Shown piece after piece: positions 17,909 through 24,249 of a stretch of DNA of 64,000 bases. Both the position numbers and the translations under genes were made by a program. The notes under the pieces are model-generated. The model had not been told where the DNA came from and ran no database searches. It was given only the letters and a program-made list of their open reading frames with translations. Location: the NCBI RefSeq assembly GCF_900104655.1, contig NZ_FNWD01000002.1:558001-622000 (forward strand). The letters are read 5' to 3'. Position 1 is the first letter of the stretch. Each line of letters opens with the position of its first letter. This DNA is from Millionella massiliensis (GTDB taxonomy: Bacteria; Bacteroidota; Bacteroidia; Bacteroidales; Rikenellaceae).

Positions 17909-17977
17909 GAGTCTCCCGCCCAGTGATCTATCTTTAACCCAAACCTAATTGATACTATGGCAGCGGGCAGGAGACTC
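17909..17977. repeat. Long inverted repeat in the gap between two early genes
   Basis: GAGTCTCCCGCCC at 17909-17921 pairs with GGGCAGGAGACTC at 17965-17977, 12 of 13 positions, with a 43-base loop. On the minus strand the arm is followed by a short T-rich stretch before the next ATG at 17892, so it may act as an attenuator or partial terminator inside the early operon. Confidence 0.5.
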
Positions 17978-17981
17978 GGTG

Positions 17982-18152
17982 TTATCTGTATTTTTCTGTA
18001 CTGTTGTGCCGTGCGGCCTCATTTTCGGCCTCTCGCAGTTTCGACGTATCGCGGTATCCCTGCTTTTCGGCCAGCGTCCGACACCATGCAGCGACTGCCG
18101 AGAACAGGACTACGAACAGCACCGCGAACAACTTCAATTCATCACTCATCAT
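17982..18152 (-). CDS. Micro membrane protein, 56 aa, single TM
   Basis: Starts with two Met (MMSDELKLFAVLFVVLFSAV), one hydrophobic helix at about residues 6-23, then a charged, probably cytoplasmic or periplasmic helical tail (TLAEKQGYRDTSKLREAENEAARHNS). The start overlaps the end of the preceding micro gene by 11 bases, which argues for coupled translation. Paired tiny membrane proteins in phages are often holin or spanin-type, but nothing here proves lysis; it could also be a superinfection-exclusion peptide. Confidence 0.6.
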   Translation of the reverse strand: MMSDELKLFAVLFVVLFSAVAAWCRTLAEKQGYRDTSKLREAENEAARHNSTEKYR

Positions 18153-18297
18153 AGTCGGTTCTTTCTTCGTTATCGTCCATTTTTCGGGTTCCGAATCTCA
18201 GGCGGATACGTGGTAACTCCAGGAAATCCACCACACAGAGAGTGAGCCACAGGACTATTCCGATCAGCACCACGATTCCAGTAATCACGATTGCCAT
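18142..18297 (-). CDS. Micro membrane protein, 51 aa, single TM
   Basis: MAIVITGIVVLIGIVLWLTL gives one strong N-terminal membrane helix (about residues 2-24), followed by a basic stretch (LRFGTRK) and an acidic end (MDDNEERTDYDE). It starts 13 bases inside the 3' end of the HTH gene and ends inside the next micro gene, so three consecutive frames overlap. Function unknown; see the neighbouring micro protein. Confidence 0.6.
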   Translation of the reverse strand: MAIVITGIVVLIGIVLWLTLCVVDFLELPRIRLRFGTRKMDDNEERTDYDE

Positions 18298-18527
18298 GGG
18301 AGAACAATTTTGTGTCGTTCGATGAATTCATCTACCTCTTTGACCTTGTACAGGATTTGATTTCCGAGGGCATAGTAGGGCAGTAGTCCCTGTTCTCTCC
18401 ACTCTCGCTGTTTGTCGTCGGATCCGAATCCGACATATTCACGCAATTCGGCTGTTGTCAACCACCTTTTTTCGCAGTTGATCATGCGTCGAGTAGGTGT
18501 GCGTGGTGAATCCTTCGTGCGTTTCAT
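18285..18527 (-). CDS. Helix-turn-helix / excisionase-like protein, 80 aa
   Basis: Small winged-helix type protein: the segment ~residues 22-70 (EKRWLTTAELREYVGFGSDDKQREWREQGLLPYYALGNQILYKVKEVDEFIE) matches the MerR/excisionase (HTH_17) pattern of helix-turn-helix, wing with Leu-Pro-Tyr-Tyr, and a final DEFIE helix. Such proteins direct excision or act as small regulators. It heads a set of overlapping leftward genes and has a structured leader upstream (18551-18638) shared in design with another leader at 19107-19187. Confidence 0.7.
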   Translation of the reverse strand: MKRTKDSPRTPTRRMINCEKRWLTTAELREYVGFGSDDKQREWREQGLLPYYALGNQILYKVKEVDEFIERHKIVLPWQS

Positions 18528-18550
18528 AGGGATTATGCTTTATGTTTGCT

Positions 18551-18638
18551 CCCGCCCCGGTCTCGCTCCGGGTGGCGGTCTTGCTCCGCGGCGGGAAAAC
18601 ACTTAATTTTGAAGTGCCTAATCTTAAAATCAAGTGTT
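18551..18638. promoter_or_regulatory. Divergent leader cassette B with two hairpins
   Basis: Between the leftward HTH gene (start 18527) and a rightward gene (start 18639). A GC-rich double hairpin: outer stem CCCGC (18551-18555) with GCGGG (18591-18595), inner stem CCCGG (18556-18560) with CCGGG (18568-18572) closing a 7-base loop. Then an AT-rich 13-base stem, AACACTTAATTTT (18598-18610) against AAAATCAAGTGTT (18626-18638), ending one base before the rightward ATG. The layout matches cassette A. Confidence 0.6.
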
Positions 18639-18845
18639 ATGGAACTATTCATGTCATTCAACCTGGCGGACGGAACCACGCTTACATGCCGTACCGATTC
18701 CATTATTGCACTCCAGTCTCATCCTGATCTCCCCCGCTGCGCGAATCTTTGGGTTCGTGGTATCGACGCTCCTTTTGTCGTGGATGAATCCCACGACGAT
18801 ATTCTGTTGTGGATTGAACAAGCGTCTGATAAAGGAGAGGAGTAG
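18639..18845 (+). CDS. Hypothetical small protein, 68 aa
   Basis: No family recognised. The sequence has protein-like composition (FNLADGTTLTCRTDSIIAL... ANLWVRGIDAPFVVDESHDDILLWIEQAS), probably a small alpha/beta fold, no membrane segment. It is read against the leftward operon and starts directly after the AT-rich stem of leader cassette B. Its 3' 143 bases lie antisense to the end of the leftward gene at 18703-19086, so either that gene's tail or this one may not be fully real; I favour both being expressed. Confidence 0.5.
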   Translation: MELFMSFNLADGTTLTCRTDSIIALQSHPDLPRCANLWVRGIDAPFVVDESHDDILLWIEQASDKGEE

Positions 18846-19086
18846 CATCGTTGCGACCCTCGATGTAGTCATCCAGTTTCTTGGCCGCGTCGATAATTTG
18901 CTGAGTGTCCATTTTCAGTATGTCGATGTTCCGATTCCTAAATAGGAATAGCAGCAGTTCTTCGCGGCGTTTCTTCCGGTTCGTCTGCTCGACGAGGGGG
19001 ACGATGCAGAGCCGGTGGTAAACCCACATGGCGACCAGCGAGGCGGCGACGACCGAGGTGGCAAGGAGTATGGATTCAATGTTCAT
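18703..19086 (-). CDS. Small membrane-anchored protein, 127 aa
   Basis: N-terminal hydrophobic helix (IESILLATSVVAASLVAMWVYH, residues 3-24), then a basic helical region (NRKKRREELLLFLFRNRNIDILKMDTQQIIDAAKKLDDYIEGR). Residues after about 80 overlap the opposite-strand gene and look less protein-like, so the natural end may be earlier. It lies downstream of leader cassette A. Function unknown. Confidence 0.5.
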   Translation of the reverse strand: MNIESILLATSVVAASLVAMWVYHRLCIVPLVEQTNRKKRREELLLFLFRNRNIDILKMDTQQIIDAAKKLDDYIEGRNDATPLLYQTLVQSTTEYRRGIHPRQKERRYHEPKDSRSGGDQDETGVQ

Positions 19087-19106
19087 AGCGTTTGTTGTGT
19101 TTTCTG

Positions 19107-19187
19107 TTCCCCGCCCGGACTCGAACCGGGTTGCCTGCCTGTCGGGGAAAAACGCTTAATTTTAAGGCGCAAACAAAATCAAGCGTT
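19107..19187. promoter_or_regulatory. Divergent leader cassette A with tRNA-like minihelix
   Basis: Between the leftward gene starting at 19086 and the rightward gene starting at 19189. On the minus strand: AT-rich stem (19151-19163 with 19175-19187; arms AACGCTTAATTTT and AAAATCAAGCGTT on plus), a T run, then a 7-bp stem TTCCCCG/CGGGGAA stacked on a 5-bp stem CCCGG/CCGGG closing the loop TTCGAGT. That is the acceptor plus T-arm geometry of a tRNA, with a 12-base linker in place of the D and anticodon arms. Confidence 0.6.
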
Positions 19188-19188
19188 T

Positions 19189-19632
19189 ATGTACACTCAT
19201 CAGGATTTTCAAGACGACAAGGCTCATTTTGCGGAATTGACCCAGAAAGAGGTTGAGACACGATGCGGGTGGTTTCGACACATTCTGTCCGTAACCATAA
19301 CTCTTCTCGCAATCCTGGTGCCTCTCCAATGGATGTCCGAACTTCCCCCACTCGTCCGTTATGGCTTGGCTCTTTCAGAAACTCTATTGTCAATCGGAAC
19401 TCTGGGTGTTGCCATAGCTCTCTATATGTACGGAGCAGGTCTCGCACGCAAGGTTCGGTCAGCATTTCTTCGTGAACTGAAAGAAGCACATCAATCGGGT
19501 CGGAAGATGCAGCACGTTTCCGCCTGCCTGCCAGACTGGTTTTCAACTTTTGAAAAATGGGCATATGGTTTTTTGATAGCAGGTTTCGTCTTGCTGATCG
19601 CGACCAGTGTCGTGTCGCTGGTCGCTTTCTGA
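19189..19632 (+). CDS. Small integral membrane protein, 147 aa
   Basis: Three likely membrane helices: about residues 28-48, 57-80 and 123-146, with a basic loop between the second and third. N-terminus soluble (HQDFQDDKAHFAELTQKEVETR). The start is chosen as the ATG directly after the AT-rich stem of cassette A. It is opposed to the leftward early operon and ends 3 bases before the stop of the leftward 74-aa gene. As a lysogen-expressed gene near the repressor it could be a superinfection-exclusion protein, but this is only context. Confidence 0.6.
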   Translation: MYTHQDFQDDKAHFAELTQKEVETRCGWFRHILSVTITLLAILVPLQWMSELPPLVRYGLALSETLLSIGTLGVAIALYMYGAGLARKVRSAFLRELKEAHQSGRKMQHVSACLPDWFSTFEKWAYGFLIAGFVLLIATSVVSLVAF

Positions 19633-19635
19633 CGA

Positions 19636-19860
19636 TTACGCGATTCGGGTGACCTTCACCTCATCTTTCACCAACTCTACCGTCCAGACTCCTTTACCTT
19701 GGGCGTTCAGGCGACAAGAGGCGGTACGCATTCCGCCATACGTGTGGACTGTCGCTCTGAAACACTGTGTCTCTCCGACCGGAATTGCTTTCAGCGTTTC
19801 CGAGTAGCTCGGTCTGAGAATCACCCGTGAGCGTTTTATGCGTTCATTTTTCTCTCCCAT
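19636..19860 (-). CDS. Hypothetical phage protein, 74 aa, first leftward gene
   Basis: Not recognised. Basic N-terminus (KNERIKRSRVILRPSYSETLKAI) then a beta-rich end (TQCFRATVHTYGGMRTASCRLNAQGKGVWTVELVKDEVKVTRIA). It is divergent from the S24 repressor across the operator region, so it is the position expected for a Cro-like or early lytic gene, but it does not look like a helix-turn-helix protein. Confidence 0.55.
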   Translation of the reverse strand: MGEKNERIKRSRVILRPSYSETLKAIPVGETQCFRATVHTYGGMRTASCRLNAQGKGVWTVELVKDEVKVTRIA

Positions 19861-19925
19861 TGCTTGCGTTTCAACTTATTATCGTTAAATTTGAGTGTTA
19901 CGGCGTATGTTTGCCATCCGTTTAC

Positions 19926-19978
19926 ATGACAAATGTATGAACAATATTTGTCATTGCAAAACAAAATAATGACAAATA
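19926..19978. promoter_or_regulatory. Operator cluster for the S24 repressor
   Basis: ATGACAAAT at 19926-19934 and its inverse ATTTGTCAT at 19946-19954 form one dyad with an 11-base spacer; a third half-site ATGACAAAT is at 19969-19977. It lies in the region between the leftward early gene (19860) and the repressor (20019), nearer the repressor, as expected for autoregulation and repression of the leftward promoter. Confidence 0.7.
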
Positions 19979-20018
19979 ATTCACACGAAGCTTGCGCTTT
20001 TACACTTAATATTTGATT

Positions 20019-20630
20019 ATGAGCAATATAGATGTAAGAGAAATTAGAACCAAGTTGGGAATAACGCAAGAAGAGCTTGCCGATATGCTAGGAGTTTCTC
20101 GTAACACAATAGGAAACTACGAACGCGGCGGTGTCATACCCGAATCAAAAAGTTCAATATTGTGCAAACTTCTCGACAAAATAAAGACAAAAGGAGAAGC
20201 TTCACCTGCAAAAACAGAGAAGAAAGTTCCATTTTATGATTTGGATGTGACGGCATCCATTACCGAAATTTTCAACGACATATCGGAAACTCCGCAGTAC
20301 TATATCGACTACCCTCCGTTAGCAGATTGTACAGCCGCGTTCCCTGTGTACGGCGAAAGCATGGAACCCGACTTCTTTGCCGGCGAGGTAGTACTCGTCA
20401 AAGAGATCAAGAACGTAGACTCCATGCTTTGGGGTGAACCGTATCTCGTGATAACGAATGCAAACTGTGACAACCTGAGGACGCTCAAAAACGTCTATCT
20501 GTCAGACGACCGTAAGAAGTTTATCCTTCGCGCGACCAATCCACGCTTTAAAGGAGACACTTTTGTGCCATTGGAAGACGTGCTAAAAATTTTCCTTGTC
20601 AAGGGGAAAATAAACCGGAGACAACTCTAA
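20019..20630 (+). CDS. Phage repressor: HTH plus S24 LexA/CI-like autopeptidase
   Basis: 203 residues from the ATG at 20019 (a TTG two codons upstream is less likely). Residues about 6-60 form a Cro/CI helix-turn-helix (IRTKLGITQEELADMLGVSRNTIGNYERGG). The C-terminal half is an S24 peptidase-like domain: the nucleophile Ser is in VYGESMEPDFFAGE and the general-base Lys in RTLKNVYL, as in LexA and CI, so RecA-stimulated self-cleavage and SOS induction are expected. It would bind the TGACAAAT sites just upstream and hold the leftward operon off. Confidence 0.85.
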   Translation: MSNIDVREIRTKLGITQEELADMLGVSRNTIGNYERGGVIPESKSSILCKLLDKIKTKGEASPAKTEKKVPFYDLDVTASITEIFNDISETPQYYIDYPPLADCTAAFPVYGESMEPDFFAGEVVLVKEIKNVDSMLWGEPYLVITNANCDNLRTLKNVYLSDDRKKFILRATNPRFKGDTFVPLEDVLKIFLVKGKINRRQL

Positions 20631-20720
20631 CCAACACGGAATATCAGGGTAAAAGTTTTATGATGGATTGCTGTTCTTCCTGCTGCTATAGCCGCCGCTG
20701 CTATTGGTTATGTACTGGCT

Positions 20721-21041
20721 ATGCTATTTAATATGCTTATGGAGTACGTGTATTCGCTTGTTGGAACAAGTAATTCATGGTGGCTTCAGATTCTTCGATA
20801 TGTGATTTCAGATACGATATTTGGTGCAGCTTTCGTATGGGGAGGCGTTTATGTAGCTCCTGCATACAAAAAAATCGCAGCTGTTGCTTTGTTGGTTCTA
20901 TTGGGTATTTTAATTGGAATTTCGATAGCCTTATCGTTTGTCACAGGCTCATGGATAGAAGTGTCTATTGGCGCAATCCTGGCACTTGTCGGAGGAGGAA
21001 TCATTTGCTACCAAACGTCAGACAAAAAAGTGGAAGACTAA
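20721..21041 (+). CDS. Small membrane protein, 106 aa
   Basis: Hydrophobic throughout, with at least three helices (about residues 17-40, 49-74, 80-97) and an acidic end. The frame is open and strongly hydrophobic upstream to 20664 (WIAVLPAAIAAAAIGYVLA before the Met) but has no ATG before a TGA at 20661, so the 5' end may be damaged by a single-base change near an ATGATGG. It stands between the repressor and the three-gene cassette; a role with either is unproven. Confidence 0.5.
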   Translation: MLFNMLMEYVYSLVGTSNSWWLQILRYVISDTIFGAAFVWGGVYVAPAYKKIAAVALLVLLGILIGISIALSFVTGSWIEVSIGAILALVGGGIICYQTSDKKVED

Positions 21042-21146
21042 TAATACATCAAACCCTGCGACCATCCGCAAACTCTTCGTTGTGGAAAACGTATTGTCAG
21101 TGAAAACTGTTCTCTAATAAAGTTAGCTCGATTTATTTCTATATTC

Positions 21147-21154
21147 TATATTTG
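21147..21154 (+). promoter_or_regulatory. Likely -7 box (TATATTTG) of the three-gene cassette
   Basis: Exact match to the Bacteroidota TAnnTTTG element, 22 bases before the first ATG at 21177. No clear -33 element is visible. Confidence 0.45.
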
Positions 21155-21176
21155 TAATAAATGCATACGACAAAAA

Positions 21177-22046
21177 ATGACAGCAATACACACACCAGAA
21201 AATATAGTACAACTGAGGGACTTTTCTTCAGCATTCTCTCGTAAGGCATTTGTTGATATTTTAAATTACAATGACTATTCACACTTCAACTGGCTTTTGT
21301 CAAAATATGAAATATCAAAATGTACAACATATTTAGGATTAATCAATAAATTATACTCCTTAATCTCAAAACACTACAGATGTGAATATGTATATAAAAA
21401 TGAACTAATAAAACTTCTTTTACAAAAGTACAGTACGAGCAACTCTGTATATTTTAGTGAATTTAGAGTTGGGAATTCTATTGCAGATATGGTAATGTTT
21501 AACGGAGAGAGCAAAGCGTTTGAAATAAAAACCAACTATGACACACCTCGCAGATTAAATAAGCAAATGGAAGACTACAAGCGTTTTTTTGACAAATGCT
21601 ATATAGTTATTCCTGAAAATAGATTGGAAGAGTACTATAACATAACTGAACCTACAACTGGCATCATAACGATGAGCCATGATAATGGGCGTATTGTTCC
21701 CAAGGAAGTAAGATTGGCATATCAGAATACACACTTTGATCCAAAATCATTAATGTCTTGCCTCAGAATGAATGAGTATATGAATATAGCATTATCATTA
21801 GGTGCTTCCTTAGAAGGGGTGGCCAGTTATGATATATATACATATTGTTACAACATTATTTCAACAACAAATTCAGATATTTTAAGACAGTTATTCCTAG
21901 AAGAAGTAAAAAAACGCAAAAACAACACAACACTACTGCGAAAATACCCTATGTCAATTAGGCAAATGATGTTGAGTTTAAATTTGGCAGAAGCCAAGGC
22001 AAACAAATTGTTAGGGCAATTGAATGTTAACATAAATCAAGCATAG
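21177..22046 (+). CDS. sce7726-like protein with PD-(D/E)xK nuclease motif
   Basis: 289 residues. The region 75-130 carries a PD-(D/E)xK nuclease pattern: E75, then D104 in IADMVM, and E116-x-K118 in FEIKTN, followed by a helix with Q130. This and the overall sequence fit the sce7726 family, whose genes commonly adjoin an sce7725 gene, as here. The C-terminal third is helical (residues 235-285). First gene of a tight operon: 2 bases separate its stop from the next ATG. The composition is far more AT-rich than host genes. Expected to cut DNA or RNA; no substrate can be read from the sequence. Family assignment is from memory. Confidence 0.75.
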   Translation: MTAIHTPENIVQLRDFSSAFSRKAFVDILNYNDYSHFNWLLSKYEISKCTTYLGLINKLYSLISKHYRCEYVYKNELIKLLLQKYSTSNSVYFSEFRVGNSIADMVMFNGESKAFEIKTNYDTPRRLNKQMEDYKRFFDKCYIVIPENRLEEYYNITEPTTGIITMSHDNGRIVPKEVRLAYQNTHFDPKSLMSCLRMNEYMNIALSLGASLEGVASYDIYTYCYNIISTTNSDILRQLFLEEVKKRKNNTTLLRKYPMSIRQMMLSLNLAEAKANKLLGQLNVNINQA

Positions 22047-22048
22047 GT

Positions 22049-22996
22049 ATGTATTATCCATATTTTCGAGCCAAGCAATATGAGCTGAAAGCAATAAAAG
22101 AGTTCTTTGCAGAACATAGCGAGCAAAGGTATATTGTCCCAATCTTAGAGCCGGTAAAACAGCAAACGAACGCTCTCAATCTTGCAATAACAGAGATGCT
22201 TAATAATGCTACAAGCATAAAATTTGCTCTTATTCTGAATCCTCATGACGGAGACTTTAAACACCCCACAGTTCATTTTGATGCTTGGCATCAGAACAAT
22301 ACTTTAAGTCAAAATCGTGACTATTGGATTCCAGCCTTTCTTTATTCCAAGCTTCATGCCAGTGAGATAGATCAAATGATAAAGCAACATTCCCTTAAGA
22401 ATGTTATGATTATTTTCCAAACTTGTATGGATATAGATGATACCAATGCGTGGCAAATTATCAACTCACCAAATGTCAACTATGTTGTCAACTTTTTTGG
22501 ATATAACCTCTCAAGAAGACTAAAAACCAAATTAAAACAAACCGGCAAACAAATTATTCGATTAGACGATTGTTTTAACTCAAGAATTCGTAATGCTGAC
22601 TATGCCCTTCAAGTAGATGAATTATTTTCTGAGATACCGTTCTTCTATAAAGAAGATCAATTAGACGGATACTCGGACTATACGACATTACCCTCCGAAT
22701 ATGTGGAAGGAGGGATGATGCCATATGCCTTGGCTATTCATCTCTCGTACAAGAAGAACGAAGAGCAACTCTATGTTCATCATTTTGTATCGGACAGTAA
22801 CGAGACCAATAGCGACATTCATGGAAAGTTTAAAGAAGCTGCAAGTAAAGTTGCTCCATTCTTTAACGACAAATATCAGACAAAAGCAGTCAAAGAAATC
22901 ATAGAAAAAGCTAATGACCGTGATGGATATCCAGGCCTTGGATATTTGAAAAAATTGTCCATAAAGAATCACTTAGAACTAATACTATCATTATAA
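22049..22996 (+). CDS. sce7725 / beta-family protein
   Basis: 315 residues, starting MYYPYFRAKQYELKAIKEF, the typical opening of the sce7725 (Beta_protein) family. No membrane segment or signal. Alternating strands and helices (YIVPILEPVKQ, KFALILNPHDGDF, NVMIIFQTCMD, NYVVNFFGYNL, KQIIRLDDCF) suggest a TIM-barrel-like fold. Its biochemical role is unknown. Always or often found next to sce7726; here it follows by 2 bases, and 13 bases separate it from the RES gene, so the three products are made together. Confidence 0.75.
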   Translation: MYYPYFRAKQYELKAIKEFFAEHSEQRYIVPILEPVKQQTNALNLAITEMLNNATSIKFALILNPHDGDFKHPTVHFDAWHQNNTLSQNRDYWIPAFLYSKLHASEIDQMIKQHSLKNVMIIFQTCMDIDDTNAWQIINSPNVNYVVNFFGYNLSRRLKTKLKQTGKQIIRLDDCFNSRIRNADYALQVDELFSEIPFFYKEDQLDGYSDYTTLPSEYVEGGMMPYALAIHLSYKKNEEQLYVHHFVSDSNETNSDIHGKFKEAASKVAPFFNDKYQTKAVKEIIEKANDRDGYPGLGYLKKLSIKNHLELILSL

Positions 22997-23009
22997 AAGA
23001 ATATTGTGT

Positions 23010-24032
23010 ATGTACGTATGTCAAAATTGTTTTTCTGATCAGGAACTCAAGTCCGACATAGCCTCTAATGCGACGAGAACTGGTGTATGTGATATATGTG
23101 GCACAACAGAAAAACTGATAGATTTCTCTGAGTTATATGATTTTTTCAGTGCATTACTTTCATTATTCACAGGGTCTAGCAATGGAAATAAAACCATTGT
23201 AGATCTAGTCCAAGGTGAGTGGTGTATTTTTAAAGATAAAAAAGTTGCGGACGCTTTATTAAGAATTGCTATATCTGCATGTAATTGCAATTACTCAATA
23301 AATACCATTGTAGATTATACAGATGATATTAAATATCGTATCGCGATTTGGGATAGACTAAAAAAAAGCATACGAGAAAATTCTCGTTTTTTTACCAATA
23401 TAGATGAATTTGCTCAACATAAATACCTCACACCAGGAAAAAGTTTAAGTACAGGACACAAATTATATCGGTCTCGTATTCTGCCTATTGACAAAAAAAA
23501 AATAACTCGTAATCATATGGGGTGCCCTCCCAGAGAATACGCAACTGCAGGACGTGCTAATCCGATAGGAATACCATACTTATATTTGAGCGATTCAGCA
23601 AAAACAACATATTTTGAAGTTCGTGCTGTATACTTGGACAAATTATGCGTTGGTTTATTTGAAGTACAGCGCGAATTAAAACTCGTTGATTTTATATATG
23701 ACGTAGATTTATATCTGGCTTATAATGATGCATCAACATCCCTAAAAGAGGTTGTTATCAAGAAAAAAGTAATTGATGCAATAAGTAATGATTTGTCCAA
23801 ACCTCTTCGCAGATATGATTCTGAACTAGAATATGTCCCGACTCAATTTATTTGTGAATATTGCAAACAAATTGTTGGTGCTGACGGGATAAGTTTTACC
23901 AGTTCATTATTTAAAGAAGGGCGCAATTACGTTTTATTTGATGACAGCGCAGCAAAATGTATGACCACGAGAATACATGAAATAACACATATTGATATTG
24001 ATCGAAAAAATACTAAAGCGAAGCGATACTAG
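23010..24032 (+). CDS. Zinc-ribbon RES-domain protein (putative NAD+-consuming effector)
   Basis: 340 residues from ATG 23010; a TTG two codons upstream is less likely. N-terminal zinc ribbon: C4-x2-C7 and C27-x2-C30. Residues ~150-300 match the RES domain: Arg in LYRSR (154/156), the segment GRANPIGIPYLYLSDSAKTTYFE with E203, and Ser in GADGISFTSS (295-299). RES proteins such as the MbcT type use the Arg-Glu-Ser set to phosphorolyse or hydrolyse NAD+ and are toxic to the cell. No antitoxin of the Xre/MbcA type lies beside it. Last gene of the cassette and 114 bases from the tRNA scar. Confidence 0.75.
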   Translation: MYVCQNCFSDQELKSDIASNATRTGVCDICGTTEKLIDFSELYDFFSALLSLFTGSSNGNKTIVDLVQGEWCIFKDKKVADALLRIAISACNCNYSINTIVDYTDDIKYRIAIWDRLKKSIRENSRFFTNIDEFAQHKYLTPGKSLSTGHKLYRSRILPIDKKKITRNHMGCPPREYATAGRANPIGIPYLYLSDSAKTTYFEVRAVYLDKLCVGLFEVQRELKLVDFIYDVDLYLAYNDASTSLKEVVIKKKVIDAISNDLSKPLRRYDSELEYVPTQFICEYCKQIVGADGISFTSSLFKEGRNYVLFDDSAAKCMTTRIHEITHIDIDRKNTKAKRY

Positions 24033-24146
24033 CTTGCAAAAAAGTCAATGCCCAATACAATACAAGTGATAAAAACATGATAAAACCTCACTAACAGCAC
24101 CATAGAAACATAATTATCAATATATTATATATTTCAAATCCTTTTC

Positions 24147-24190
24147 TTTGGGAGCAGGGGGTCCCAGGTTCGAATCCTGGTACCCCGACA
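24147..24190 (+). other. attR: 3' part of tRNA-Pro(UGG)
   Basis: Starting at the anticodon loop TTTGGGA (24147-24153), then the 3' anticodon stem GCAGG, variable loop GGGTC, T stem/loop/stem CCAGG-TTCGAAT-CCTGG, acceptor strand TACCCCG, discriminator A (24188) and CA. No 5' half is present: the bases before (AAATCCTTTTC) do not pair with GCAGG. It is therefore not a working tRNA but the attachment-site core left by integration. The loop TTTGGGA is the same as in known tRNA-Pro(UGG). Confidence 0.8.
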
Positions 24191-24195
24191 AAACA

Positions 24196-24242
24196 AAAAG
24201 CCTTTATAATCAGCACACTACGGCGATTATAAAGGCTTTTTT
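24196..24242 (+). terminator. Intrinsic terminator of the original tRNA-Pro gene
   Basis: Stem AAAAGCCTTTATAATC (24196-24211) with GATTATAAAGGCTTTT (24225-24240), 13-base loop, followed by T residues. It directly follows the tRNA fragment and belongs to host DNA. Confidence 0.8.
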
Positions 24243-24249
24243 CTTTCAC

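Larger units (their letters stand above)
1..24190. mobile_element. Right part of a prophage-like element integrated in tRNA-Pro(UGG)
   Basis: The right boundary is a 3' tRNA-Pro(UGG) fragment at 24147-24190, the usual scar of a tyrosine-recombinase insertion. Inside are an S24 repressor with operator repeats, an excisionase-like HTH protein, an ERF recombinase, many small overlapping leftward genes and a giant polyvalent protein, all typical of temperate phages; an integrative conjugative element remains possible because the left part, with integrase and structural or transfer genes, lies outside the window. GC and gene style change sharply at the boundary. The intact tRNA-Pro is expected to the left of the window. 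Confidence 0.8.

Noticed and set aside
19836-20069. A leftward 77-residue frame across the operator
   Set aside because: It covers the promoter-operator region and the start of the repressor; no domain and atypical composition.
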